Source: Siphonodentalium dalli (Eukaryota > Mollusca > Scaphopoda > Gadilida > Siphonodentaliidae). Taken from it: DNA of 64,000 nucleotides. This document shows, in pieces, positions 1 to 11,603 of the stretch. The translations under genes and the position numbers were made by a program. Position 1 is the stretch's first letter. Every line of letters starts with the position of its first letter. The notes below the pieces were generated by a model. The model made no database searches, had not been told where the DNA came from, and was given only the letters and a program-made list of their open reading frames with translations. The stretch lies in the NCBI GenBank assembly GCA_032622095.1, contig CP136063.1, positions 38,412,106 to 38,476,105 of the forward strand, read 5' to 3'.

Positions 1-538
1 GATCCTCTTATGTTTCGCCAGATTACCCGACTGAGTAAATGCTTTCTCGCACACATCGCATTGATATGGGCGATCACCCGTGTGTATCCTCTTATGTTGC
101 GTCAGCTGGCGCGAATCAGTAAATGATTTCTCGCACACATCACATTGATACGGGCGATCTCCGGTATGGATCCTCTTATGTTTCGTCAGGTCACCTGACT
201 GATTAAATGATTTCTCGCACACATCACATTGGAACGGGCGATCACCGGTGTGGATCATTAAATGTGTCGTCAGGTGACCCAACTGAGTAAATGATTTCTC
301 GCACTCCCCACACTGATATGAACGCTTATGCTTTGTCTTACTGCGCAAACTTCTTAACATCTTTGAGCCCACGGCCATTGGTGACGTATTTATCGGTGTG
401 TGTTTATCATCTTCAGTCTTTATTGTTGATGGTTCCACCTCCCCATACATCATGATGCAAAGTACGTGGTCGGTATCTGTAATATTTCTGTCCGGAATCA
501 GATGATCACTCGGCGTTAATGAGTTTACCTGACTAAAG
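1..538 (-). CDS. C2H2 zinc-finger exon Z1 (3' end outside window)
   Basis: This is the 5' part of a finger exon whose 3' end lies beyond the left edge. An acidic leader of about 70 residues precedes four visible C2H2 fingers spaced 28 codons apart and joined by TGDRP-type linkers. The fourth finger is cut at the edge. Helix contact residues (-1,2,3,6) read QGHT, QGDK, DRQQ and QGNK. The right boundary is placed at an invariant acceptor-like TTTTCTGTTAG on the minus strand. The frame stays open beyond it but has no ATG there; the first in-frame ATG begins at 453. The family is expected to be nuclear DNA-binding. No lesion is visible. Its leader differs slightly from the other copies (N-S-L-T where most have I-S-C-T). 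Confidence 0.85.
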
Positions 539-1315
539 CTAACAGAAAATATCACCAAAGAGTTAAATTTATCGAACAGACAATCGATGCAGTTAAGTTA
601 ATAAACCAACAGATGAAAATAAAAATATTTCTGTCCAGAAAAAAGGTGTTTGAATAAGCGGTCTTAAGCAGCGGGTGCGGAATAGAACGATATCGCAATA
701 CATAGTTTAAAAAATGTAATTGCACTTGAAATCTTTACAGCCCAGTATCCGGTTATAATACAGTTTTCTTGACCATAACATGTTTATGATGATAGAATTG
801 ACATATTCGACAACATTCACGCGACAAGCTTTCTACACACACCGTTACTTCAATAATAATAATATATACACAAGTATTGGAAAGCTAGTCTAGCAGCCAA
901 GTACCGGATTTTGGTCTAACCCAAAGTTCTCTGTTAAAGTTGTTTTCTCGGCTAATAATTCGTTAGTAGGATCACGGCAACTATTTTCCGGCTGATGTGC
1001 TCTTATAAACCTTGGGGAAATTTAAATATTCAAGATTGCAACAACCTACCCAAAAACGACATATGACCATATGGGTGTGATCATGTTTTATTCAGAACCA
1101 GAAGTTGGAAATAACATTAGAACATTGGTTTATGTGCATATGTACACACCAGATCACAGAAATGTTAACATCTTACTTTCATGGGATTATACACAATGAC
1201 CGTCATACAATCTACACTTTCATGTTACGAAAATATACACTTTCGGAAAATGACTCAATGGTGATACCCAATATGATACGTGTCACGTGTTCCCATGTGC
1301 ATGTAGAACAAAAAT
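539..1315. other. 5' flank of Z1 (unit spacer)
   Basis: This is non-coding AT-rich DNA repeated with few changes upstream of Z2, Z3, Z4, Z7 and Z8. It must hold the promoter and/or upstream exon of the minus-strand finger gene, but I cannot identify either. It includes the ATA/CACAAG site where the LTR retrotransposon later inserted in the Z6 unit. An 88-codon plus frame (1105-1371) begins with TTG and is not supported as a gene. Confidence 0.5.
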
Positions 1316-1522
1316 ATGTCAAATATGTCGAAATGCTTATTCAAATTTCGTTACAAAGAAACTTGCAATAGCAACGAGAAGTGCACTGAAAATGCCGGTG
1401 TGGCGCTCCATCTAGACACCGTTGAAGAGATGGTTGCTCCTTTCTTCGCAGCTGGATACACTCACTGGGAGGATCTATTCAAGGAAATGTGGTGCTCTCC
1501 CGAGCAATATTTACGATCTTAG
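1316..1522 (+). other. exon-like frame, copy 1 (68 codons)
   Basis: A short plus-strand frame starts ATG-TCA-AAT and ends TAG. It encodes a Cys-rich start followed by HLDTVEEMVAPFFAAGYTHW and a short tail ending EQYLRS. The pattern (HLxTVxEMxxxFFAAGxxx) resembles a segment of large transposon-linked proteins I recall from invertebrate genomes, so it may be one trapped exon or a relic of such a gene. Eight copies occur in the window, seven of them without a stop through the HLDTVE core. It points away from the zinc-finger exon, so it is not part of that gene. Function unknown. Confidence 0.35.
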
Positions 1523-2737
1523 CGAGCACATATATCGGTGTTCTGTCACATTTTGCTCATTGTGCGAAAGAGATGACATGCGTGGGTAATAAACACGCAT
1601 TTTAGTAATGTTGGATGAATGTATACGGGATTGACGCGGCAAAGAATGTGAGTAATATATGGTGTAATATTATGCCACTGTATTGGTATACTGCCAGTAA
1701 TATAAATAACTTACTCGATATTTTGCGTTTTGGAGGGGGGGATTCGTCACTTCAACGCCGTATTGCCGACTTAATACTGAATACTGTATTATGTAACTTT
1801 GAATGCCTGTTCCTCAATACATTCCTGAAGTCAATGCAACATGAAAATGTCATTAATAACATACCAAATCGAAGAAAACTACCATAAAATAGGTCTATAT
1901 GTGTATTCCGGTGGTTTGCTGAGTCATTCAGGTGCTTTGTTAGTTGAACAATCGTTGTTTCGGTGCTGAAATCCTACTAAAACTACCTCGTATAGAGCCA
2001 CGTTGGTGATTATTTGTTCAGGAATTATAATACAAGCCTTGCCGGGATACAAATGAAGTAGCTCATCCGTTTATGTAGTTAATATAAAGTCAATTATTTT
2101 GACAATACGCTTATGCTGACAAAATAGTCAACTTAATAAACTATATCTACTATATTACATACTATTTGTGAACACTGGTGCAATATTTTCTGTTGGGGAT
2201 ATAACAAGGATATTAATTGCCATAAACCAACCAACTATGTCACATTACGATTGGCCACAATTACAGTTACACAATACAAATACGTTCGAGAATCATTTAC
2301 TGAACAAGAATTCAGCGTTTGTTATGAGTTATATCCAATAGAATACATGGAAATAATTATAGATTACACAGTTCATTCATATACATGTACTCACCATTGC
2401 GGTTGCTACCCTGAAATACGCGATTAAACGAAGAACGTATGCCTTTATGGACGTATATGCGACGCAAAATAACATATTAAGTTTATTACCCCTAACCAAC
2501 GCATAATATTTAGTATTTATTCGTGTTTTGCTTGTTATTGCACAATACATGATCCTGGAGAGAGCACTTGACTATTGGGATAGCACTGAGCACTCTGTAA
2601 AATATAATTATAAAATGCCGATTTACGGGCATTCCAATGGGATTTCTTACATTTTCTCATATATCAATGTGAACATCAATATAAATAATGATTGGTTAAA
2701 AGAAACCTGCGATATACTTACATAGTCTGTAATAAAT
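1523..2737. other. unit spacer with poly-G tract
   Basis: AT-rich non-coding spacer that recurs in every unit. A G-run near 1734-1740 sits in a fixed context (TTTTGGAG...ATTCGTCACTTC) and varies strongly in length between copies. I see no gene or RNA here. Confidence 0.5.
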
Positions 2738-3692
2738 GCTTCTATCGATTAATATTTATTTTATTTCGAATATTTTCTGGTCTTAAAATGTGTTTGTTCG
2801 GCTAACGATCAATAGTGGTTACTGTTAACAGAGACCAGAAATTATATTGTGCAATTTTGTCACAAATAAACGTTAATTATACTCATTATCGCTTATATAT
2901 GTGGAACAAACCAATACAAACAACCAATCTGTGATATTTGACATTCGTTGCGTAGCCGTAGGAACAGCTCAGTGCTCTATATCGCAAAACGGTCTCATCC
3001 GAATGGTCGGCTTTAAAAATGGTAACATAAACGGGCCCGATTTAATATTCGAAATAATATTAATTGATAGAAGCTTTTCCGGACATAGGTCTTCAGTTCA
3101 TATCTATTATTTTATACCCACGCAACTATTTAAAAAATGTTATTTAAAGAGATAATCCATCTTTATATAACAAATTATAAATGGTTGCGTGGGTATAAAA
3201 TAATAGCTATAAACTGAAGATCCGGAAAAGCTTCTATCAATTAAAGATGGATTATCTCTTTAAAGATGGATTATCTTTAAATAACAATTTTTAAATAGTT
3301 GCGTGGGTATAAAATAATAGATATGAACTGAAGACCTATGTCCGGAAAAGCTTCTATCAATTAATATGATTTTATTTCGAATATTAAATCGGGCCCGTTT
3401 ATGTTACTATTTTTAGAACCGACCATTCGGATGAGACCGTATTGCGATATAGAACACTGGGTTGTTCCAATGGCCACGCAACGGAAGTCAAATGTCACAG
3501 ATTGGTTGTTTGTATTGTTTTGTTCCACATATATAAGCGATAATGAGTATAATTAACGTTTATTTGTGAGAAAAATGCACGATATAATTTCTGGTCTCTG
3601 TTAACAGTAACCACTATTGTTCGTTAGCTGAACAAACAAACCATTTTAGACCAGAAAATATTCGAAATAAAATTAATAGCAATCGATAGAAG
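2738..3692. repeat. large inverted repeat of unit 1
   Basis: The left arm begins GCTTCTATCGATTAATATT and the right arm ends with the matching AATCGATAGAAGC. Arms of about 430 bp face each other around a centre near 3215, where an 18-20 bp GATGGATTATCTCTTTAAA motif is repeated. Landmarks such as GGGCCCGATTTAATATTCG and the CATTCGGATGAGACCG box appear once in each orientation. The pair could fold into a long hairpin. The 84-codon frame inside the left arm starts with GTG and is a by-product of the repeat. Confidence 0.85.
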
Positions 3693-4270
3693 CATTTCCG
3701 GACAGGAGTATTCGACTCAAATCTAATATTTTATACCCCGGTAACTATATAATACATGTTTACAAAGAGATAATCCACCTTTAAATAATAAATAGTTGCG
3801 TGCGTATAAAATAATAGATATGAACCGAAGACCGCTGCCCAGAAAAGGTTCTATCAATTAATATTAATCTTATTTCGAATATTAAATCGGGATCGTTTAT
3901 GTTACTATTTTTAGAACAGACCATTCGGATGATACCATATCGCGATATAGAGCACTGGGTAGTTCATATGGCTAGGCACCGAAAGTCAAATGTCCCAGAT
4001 TGATTGTTTGCATTGTCTTGCTCCACATGTAAGCGATAATGAATCTAATTAATGTTTATTTGTGACAAAATTGAACATTAAAATTATGGTCCCTGTTAAC
4101 AGTAACCACTATTGTATGTTAGCTGAACAAACACCTTTTTAGACCAGAACATATTCGAAATAAAATTAATATTAATCGATAGAAGCAATTCCGGACAGGA
4201 GTCTTCGATTCAAATCTAATATTTTATACCCCGGTAACTATTAATACATGTTTACAAAGATATAATCCAC
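3693..4270. repeat. additional diverged arm of the inverted-repeat family
   Basis: A further, more diverged monomer lies in the same orientation as the right arm: CCGGACAGGAGT, ATTTTATACCCCGGTAACTA, then the ATTCGGATGATACC box, closing with a second CCGGACAGGAGT...ACCCCGGTAACTA half. The palindrome of this unit is therefore built on one array of roughly 450-bp monomers, one of them inverted. Confidence 0.7.
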
Positions 4271-4484
4271 CTTTAATACAATGTGTAGTGAACTACACTT
4301 AATGTGTACATCAATTTAAACATGTGTGTACCCCATTTCTAATAGTGTGGGAAAGTGTAAAATTATACACCATGAAAGAGTAGCCATACTTACACAAATA
4401 TAGTAATTTTTACACTTACTCAATTTCTACTCTAATAACGGATTGGATTAAACTTTTGTGTAGATTTTCTACACTTATGTTTTT
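4271..4484. repeat. hairpin-rich 3' flank of finger exon Z2
   Basis: A segment of about 210 bp is bounded by two similar small hairpins, TGTGTAGTGAACTACACTT on the left and GTGTAGATTTTCTACACTT on the right. It lies immediately 3' of the finger exon and is present beside Z2, Z3, Z4, Z5, Z7 and Z8; beside Z6 it is mostly deleted. It may be an old MITE forming the 3' UTR of the gene. No AATAAA on the minus strand was pinned down. Confidence 0.5.
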
Positions 4485-5391
4485 TCAGTACAACAACACC
4501 AGGCGATCTCCTGCGTGGATCCTCTTATGTCTCGTCAGGTTACATAACTGAGTAAATGATTTCTCGCACATATCACATTGGTACGGGCGATCTCCTGTGT
4601 GGACCCCTTTATGTATGGTAAGGCTAACCGAATGAGAAAATGATTTATCGCACACCTCACACTGATACGGGCGGTCTCCGCTGAGGATCCTCTTATGCGT
4701 CGTCAGGTTACATGACTGAGTAAATGATTTCTCGCATATATCACATTGATATGGGCGATCTCCCGTGTGGATCCTCTTATGTTGCTTCAAAAGGTACGAC
4801 ACAGTAAATGATTTCTCGCACGAGTCACAATGATACGGGCGATCGCCGGTGTGGATCATCTTATGTTTCGCCAGATTACCCGACTGAGTAAATGATTTCT
4901 CACACACATCACATTGATACGGGCGACTCCCCGTGTGGATCCTCGTATGTTGCGTCAGCTGGCGCGAATCAGTAAATGATTTCTCGCACACATCACATTG
5001 ATACGGGCGATCTCCGGTATGGATCCTCTTATGTTTCGTCAGGTCACCTGACTGATTAAATGATTTCTCGCACACATCACATTGGAACGGGCGATCACCG
5101 GTGTGGATCATCAAATGCGTCGTCAGGTGACCCAACTGAGTAAATAATTTCTCGCACTCCCCACACTGATATGAACGCTTATGCTTTGTCTTACTGTGCA
5201 AACTTCTTAACATCTTTGAGCCCACGGCCATCGGTGACGTATTTATCGGTGTGTGTTTATCATCTTCAGTCTTCATTGTTGATGGTTCCACCTCCCCATA
5301 CATCTTGATGCAAAGTACGTGATCGGTATCTGTAATATTTCTGTCCGGAATCAGATGATCACTCGGCGCACATGAGATTACCTTACTAAAG
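4485..5391 (-). CDS. C2H2 zinc-finger exon Z2, eight fingers
   Basis: A leader is followed by eight C2H2 fingers, each 28 codons and joined by T/S-G-D/S-R-P linkers. Contact residues (-1,2,3,6) in order are QGHT, QGDK, DRQQ, QGNK, VYLQ, QCNT, HVSI, QCNR. In finger 6 the final zinc ligand is lost: HKRIH has become HKRIL through one base. The C-terminus reads AGDRLVLLY because a small deletion relative to Z4-Z6 shifts the last codons. The right boundary is the TTTTCTGTTAG acceptor; the first in-frame ATG is at 5303, and the preceding Met of most copies is Lys here. A nuclear DNA-binding role is inferred from the family. No effector domain such as KRAB, BTB or SCAN is visible in the exon. Confidence 0.85.
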
Positions 5392-6162
5392 CTAACAGAA
5401 AATATCACCAAACAGTTAAATTTATCGAACAGACAATCGATGCAGTTATGTTAATAAACCAACAGATGAAAATAAAAATATTTCTGTCCAGAAAAAAGGT
5501 GTTTGAATAAGCGGTCTTAAGCAGCGGAATAGAACGATATCGCAATACATAGTTTAAAAAATGTTATTGCACTTGAAATCTTTTCAGCCCAGTATCCGGT
5601 TATAATACGGTTTTCTTGACCATAACATGTTTATGATGAGAGAATTGACATATTCGACAACATTCACGCGACATGCTTTCTACACACACCGTTACTTCAA
5701 TAATAATAATATATACACAAGTATTGGAAAGCTAGTCTAGCAGCCAAGTACCGGATTTTGGTCTAACCCAAAGTTCTCTGTTAAAGTTGTTTTCTCGGCT
5801 AATAATTCGTTAGTAGGATCACGGCAACTATTTTCCGGCTGATGTGCTCTTATAAACCTTGGGGAAATTTAAATATTCAAGATTGTAACAACCTACCCAA
5901 AAACGACATATGGCCATATGGGTGTGATCATGTTTTATTCAGAACCATAAGTTGGAAATAACATTAGAACGTTCGTTTATGTGCACATGTACACACCATA
6001 TCACAGGAATGTTAACATCTTACTTTCATGGGATTATACACAATGACCGTCATACAATCTACACTTTCATGTTACGAAAATATACACTTTCGGAAAATGA
6101 CTCAATGGTGACACCCAATATGATACCTGTCACGTGTTCCCATGTGCATGTAGAACAAAAAT
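5392..6162. other. 5' flank of Z2
   Basis: Near-identical copy of 539-1315. No separate gene seen. Confidence 0.5.
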
Positions 6163-6369
6163 ATGTCAAATATTTCGAAATGCTTATTCAAATTTCGTTA
6201 CAAAGAAGCTTGCAATAGCAACGAGAAGTGCACTGAAAATGCCGGTGTGGCACTCCATCTAGACACCGTTGAAGTGATGGTTGCTCCTTTCTTCGCAGCT
6301 GGATACACTCACTGGGAGGATCTATTCACGGAAATGTGGTGCTCTCCCGAGCAATATTTACGATCTTAG
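6163..6369 (+). other. exon-like frame, copy 2
   Basis: Same 68-codon frame as at 1316, open, with TVEVM in place of TVEEM and FTEM in place of FKEM. It shares those changes with the copy at 62015, so the Z2 and Z8 units are close relatives. Confidence 0.35.
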
Positions 6370-7513
6370 CGAGCTAATATACCGGTGTTCTGTCACATTT
6401 TGCTCATTGTGCGAAAGAGATGACATGCGTGGGTAATAAACACGCATTTTAGTAATGTTGGATGAATGTATACGGGATTGACGCGGCAAAGAATGTGAGT
6501 AATATATGGTGTAATATTATGCCACTGTATTGGTATACTGCCAGTAATATAAATAACTTACTCGATATTTTGCGTTTTGGAGGGGGGATTCGTCACTTCA
6601 ACGCCGTATTGCCGACTTAATACTGAATACTGTATTATGTAACTTTGAATGCCTGTTCCTCAATACATTCCTGAAGTCAATGCAACATGAAAATGTCATT
6701 AATAACATACCAAATCGAAGAAAACTACCATAAAATAGGTCTATATGTGTATTCCGGTGGTTTGCTGAGTCATTCAGGTGCTTTGTTAGTTGAACAATCG
6801 TTGTTTCGGTGCTGAAATCCTACTAAAACTACCTCGTATAGAGCCACGTTGGTGATTATTTGTTCAGGAATTATAATACAAGCCTTGCCGGGATACAAAT
6901 GAAGTAGCTCATCCGTTTATGTAGTTAATATAAAGTCAATTATTTTGACAATACGATTATGCTGACAAAATAGTCAACTTAATAAACTATATCTACTATA
7001 TTACATACTATTTGTGAACACTGGTGCAATATTTTCTGTTGGGGATATAACAAGGATATTAATTGCCATAAACCAACGAACTATGTCACATTCCGATTGG
7101 CCACAATTACAGTTACACAATACAAATACGTTCGAGAACCATTTACTGAACAAGAATTCAGCGTTTGTTATCAGTTATATTCAATAGAATACATGGAAAT
7201 AATTATAGATTACACAGTTCATTCATATACATGTACTCCCCATTGCAGTTGCTACCCTGAAATACGCGATTAAACGAAGAACGTATGCCTTTATGGACGT
7301 ATAAGCTTGTTATTGCACAATACATGATCCTGGAGAGAGCACTTGACTATTGGGATAGCACTGAGCACTCTGTAAAATATAATTATAAAAAGTCGATTTA
7401 CGGGCATTCCAATGGGATTTCTTACATTTTCTCATATATCAATGTGAACATCAATATAAATAATCGATTGGTTAAAAGAAACCTGCGATATACATACATA
7501 GTCTGTAATAAAT
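6370..7513. other. unit spacer (shortened)
   Basis: Copy of the spacer at 1523-2737. About 70 bp are missing near 7304, between the GGACGTATA motif and TTGTTATTGCAC. The G-run is shorter than in other units. No gene. Confidence 0.5.
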
Positions 7514-8178
7514 GCTTCTATCGATTAATATTTATTTTATTTCGAATATTTTCTGGTCTTAAAATGTGTGTTTTTTCAGCTAACGAACAATAGTGATTAC
7601 TGTTAACAGAGACCAGAAATTATATTGTGCAATTTTGTCACAAATAAACGTTAATTATACTCATTATCGCTTATATATGTGGAACAAACCAATACAAACA
7701 ACCAATCTGTGACATTTGACATCCGTTGCGTAGCCGTAGGAACAGCTCAGTGCTATATATCGCAAAACGGTCTCATCCGAATGGTCGGTTCTAAAAATAG
7801 TAACATAAACGGGCCCGATTTAATATTCGAAATAATATTAATTGATAGAAGCTTTTCCGGACATAGGTCTTCAGTTCATATCTATTATTTTATACACACG
7901 CAACTATTTAAAAATTGTTATTTAAAGAGATAATCCATCTTTAAAGATGGATTATCTCTTTAAATAACAAATTTTAAAGATGGATTATCTCTTTAAATAA
8001 CACATTTTAAATAGTTGCGTGGGTATAAAATAATAGATATGAACTGAAGACCTATGTCCGGAAAAGCTTCTATCAATTAATATTGATTTTATTTCGAATA
8101 TTAAATCGGGCCCATTTATGTTACTATTTTTAGAACCGACCATTCGGATGAGACCGTATTGCGATATAGAGCACTGGT
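7514..8178. repeat. inverted repeat of unit 2, truncated on the right
   Basis: The left arm and centre match unit 1, including two GATGGATTATCTC repeats. The right arm stops abruptly after GCGATATAGAGCACTGG. The family resumes only at 14521, so about 6.3 kb of unrelated DNA separates the two parts and roughly 130 bp of the arm is missing. Confidence 0.75.
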
Positions 8179-9243
8179 CATATTGGATTTCAAATTTTTA
8201 TCCATCGTTATACCAGTCAGCCTACAATTATATAAAGTGAAATGCATTGAAAAATTACAGGCATTTTTGGATCAACTCTAGATGGGAGCTATTGAATTTG
8301 TACAATTTCAGATGAAAAACATGGATGCTGACAGCCATCTTGGATCTCACTGAGAGCTTTCCGATGAATGGCAACAAGCCATATTTCCAACTAAATCCTG
8401 AAAAGTTACCAATAATTAAGGGGTCGTTTATTTAGACCATTACTGTACCGGTACATGTAATGCGAAGACATACAAGCAAGTTAACTCACGCCCACGATTC
8501 TGAGCATAAAGTCTGTTATATAGAAGAGTAACGGGACGGGACTCGGTCCAAAGCAGCATCGACCCAACCAATATCATACAGTGTCATAAGTTGTTGTGAT
8601 ATGAGAAGACTTGATTTAATTAAATTCGAGTGGTATTTATATAGGAAATTGCTACCGTACCGATACGGTATCTCTTAATTCAATTTATCTAATTCAATTT
8701 ATTTTTAATTGCCCAAAATGCACATTAATACAATGCCTGTACATGTATATAATATATAAATGCGAATGTGTCTCTGACCCTCTCTCTTTCTCTTCAGTAC
8801 ATGTAAATGTATGTCCAGCTATAACGGTACTTAAAAGTAATTGACCACCTACCGGTACATGTAAAACGTGATGTAAACTGATGTTATCCCAGTAAACACT
8901 GCAGTAACCTCCAATACTGGGATAAGGTTACCGCTTGAACACTACATGTACCTTGGTTGCACCACGACACATGCGGTCCTGGTTCGCATACATGAAAATA
9001 AAATGCAGTGATTCTCCTCATATCTGTGGCACTTAAAGACATGGATGGCCTTCGTTATAGGTTGTAATTTATAAATAACAGTTTAATACCAAATTATGAA
9101 AATTTCCCGTTATACCGTGGTCATTACTGGGGTATCACCCCATTTTTCAAGTCAATGACTTTGATCAAAGTGGTATGTTCCATATGCATACGTACATCAA
9201 GCCATCCACATTTTAGCACTGACTGCGATGAAATTTGGCATGG
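8179..9243. other. non-repeated spacer, no gene seen
   Basis: AT-rich DNA without a convincing open frame. It carries CATCTTGGATCTC-type motifs related to the repeat at 11065 and several short ACATGTA/ACCGGTA palindromes. Nothing further is recognised. Confidence 0.4.
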
Positions 9244-10725
9244 ATACCGGTGTCCCACATCATCTCCCCAGGATATCTCCCCCACCCTGGATATCTCCGC
9301 CCCCCATATATGACTAAAAAATAATTTCACTCATTTGATATTGTTTGACCCTGAAATGGCCAGATTTTTTTTTTGGAGATTTAATATATCTCAAGTGACA
9401 ATTATTTTTTTCACACTTTTCATAGTTTAATCCAGAAATGGCCAGAAAAATGACTTTTGAGATTTAAATTTATTTTTATTTAATTGTCCAGGTCTTGATA
9501 TCTTCCCCAACCCAGCACCTACATGTACATGACAACAAAATCATCTTATGGTTTTATTGCTTTATATAGTCATGAAACAGCAAGAAATTAACTTCTTCGG
9601 AGAAAAAGTTGTTTGAGTCAGGGTTTGGGTTGGGGCGGTGAGATGTCCAGGTCAGGATACCAGTATTTCACCCCCCCCCCCAACCCAGCACCTACATGAC
9701 AAAAAAAATCACCTTATCATTTTATTGCTTTACATAGTCTGACATCAAACAGCGAGAAATTTACTTCTGAGAAAAATTGTTCGCGTCAGGGTTTGGGGTG
9801 GGATATGTCCAGGTCAGGATATCTCCCCCCACCCATGAAACAGCGAGAAATTAATTTCTTTTGCGAAAACGTTATTTGAGTCATGGTTTGGGGGTGGAGA
9901 TGTCCAGGTTATGATATCCCCCCACCCAGCACCAACATGACAAACAAATCATCTTATAGTTTTATCGCTTATTTTGCTTTATATAGTCATGAAACAGTGA
10001 CAAAGAAACTTTTTCCAAGAAAAAAGTTGTTTGAGTCAGGGTTTGTGGTGGTGGGAAATGTCCAGGTTAGGATATTCCCCCCCCACCAGCACCTACATGA
10101 CAAAAAAACTCATCTTATGGTTTTATGGGGGATGTCCAGGTCAGGATATCTTCCCACAACCCAGCACCTACATGTACATGTACCGGTACATGACAAAAAC
10201 TCATCCTATGGTTTTATTGCTTATTTTGCTTTATATAGTCATGAAACAGCAAGAAATTAACTTCTTCGGAGAAAAAGTTGTTTGAGTCAGGGTTTGGGTT
10301 GGGGCGGTCAGATGTCCAGGTCAGGATACCAGTATTTCCCCCCCCCCGCCACCCAGCACCTACATGTACATGACAAAAAAATCACCTTATCATTTTATTG
10401 CTTTATATAGTCATCAAACAGCGAGAAATTTACTTCTGCGGGATATCTCCCCCCACCCAGCACCATAATGACAAAAAAATCATCTTATGGTTTTATCGCT
10501 TATTCTGCTTTATATAGTCATATACCGGTATATCAAGTCTGGACATTTGAATTTTTTTTTTTTGAAATATAAAAAAACAATATTAAATCATAAAAAAAAA
10601 ATAATTCTGGCCAATTCAGGGTCAAACAATATCAAATGAGTGAAATGATTTGTTAGTCATATATGGGGGCGATATCCAGGGTGGGGGGTGAGATATCCAG
10701 GGGGAGATATCCTGTTACACCGATA
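9244..10725. mobile_element. foldback element with internal tandem repeats
   Basis: The left terminus begins ATACCGGTGT and the right terminus ends ACACCGATAC. Inverted arms of more than 110 bp share CAGGGTCAAACAATATCAAA and its complement. Between them lie imperfect direct repeats containing CAGCACCTACATG, GTTTTATTGCTTTATATAGT and GATGTCCAGGTCAGGATA, with spacings from about 70 to 240 bp. A stretch near 9537-9690 is almost repeated at 10197-10370. C-runs of 7-12 bases separate the monomers. No coding capacity is seen, so it is probably non-autonomous. No target duplication could be fixed. Confidence 0.65.
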
Positions 10726-10855
10726 CATGTACATGTATGTATTTCGGCACTTTGTGTAACATGGTCTGCATCTGGTTTCTTTCCATTTTCACATTTTGAC
10801 GTCATATCTGCATGGACAGACTGGTTTCTTGGGAACTAATGGCCAGATCGCACTA

Positions 10856-10925
10856 CAGTGCATTCTCTTACGGTGTATATGCGAGTGTCGCGTAAGGAGC
10901 CTCGTATATATAAGAGAATGCACTG
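10856..10925. repeat. 70-bp hairpin
   Basis: CAGTGCATTCTCTTA at the left is matched by TAAGAGAATGCACTG at the right, and the stem continues with GTATATGCGAG against CTCGTATATA. It may be a small MITE or remnant; no target duplication is evident. Confidence 0.7.
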
Positions 10926-11064
10926 GCTTACAAGGTTGAGGTAAATATTGTGAGGCGAATGTATTCTCTTCTGCATGTACATGTAAATAGATGTGAGGGT
11001 TTTCGCAAATTTTCAGAAATCCACTAGTATACATGTACCGGTACATGTATGCATACCAACCTTA

Positions 11065-11440
11065 TTAGCTCAACTTTACTTTGTAAAGCCATGGCTTAGT
11101 ATCCGTCGTCCGTGTGTGGGTGTGTGATGCGTTAACAATACAGGCTACAGGTCGTACCTTTGGTCGGATCATTATGAAATTTGTCATAGCTGTTGACATT
11201 GACATGCAGACGGGTACAAGTCATTTTAGGGTCATGCGGCAAAACAACATGGCCGTGGCCATCTTGGATTTCAAAATTCAATCGCACGGGCTACATGCCA
11301 TACTGTGTGTCTGATCATCATGAAATGTGTCATGGATCATAATATAGACATGTAGATGGGAACGAGTCATTTTGGGGTCATTTGGAAAAAAACATGGCCG
11401 CCAGCCGCCATCTTAGATTTTAATATTTGCATGACTAAAT
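11065..11440. repeat. dispersed repeat with two similar halves
   Basis: It begins TTAGCTCAACTTTACTTTG and GCCATGGCTTAGTATCCG, followed by two related halves of about 125 bp. Each half has GGATCATTATGAAATTTGTC- or GATCATCATGAAATGTGTC-like starts, a GTCATTTTRGGGTCAT box and an ACATGGCCG...GCCATCTTRGATTT end. The TTAGCTCA start and CCGTCGTCCG motif recall abundant interspersed repeats of molluscan genomes (from memory). The 66-codon frame across it is not a gene. Confidence 0.5.
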
Positions 11441-11603
11441 CTTTTGAACCCTGTTAGATGTTGGGAGTTTATATTCTATAATAATTTGTACAAAAGGTAT
11501 ACCGGTATACAGCTTTTTAAAGTTTTTTTTAGGTTTTAAGTTTGACGTGGTGAACTCGTAGTCTGTTTGCATTGTGAATCTCTGATATCCCACATGCCCT
11601 GAT

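Noticed and set aside
1105-1371. 88-codon plus frame present in most units
   Set aside because: It begins with TTG, overlaps the exon-like frame in another phase, and has no recognisable features. It is open probably because copies are young.
2901-3155. 84-codon frame (GTG start) and similar minus frames near 14707, 33820, 54677 and 59625
   Set aside because: They are the two strands and diverged monomers of the inverted repeat; no ATG and no coding signature.
4485-5391. Regular 84-bp direct repeats suggestive of a CRISPR array or satellite
   Set aside because: The repeats translate as 28-residue C2H2 finger modules in one open frame; the spacing is that of fingers plus linkers.
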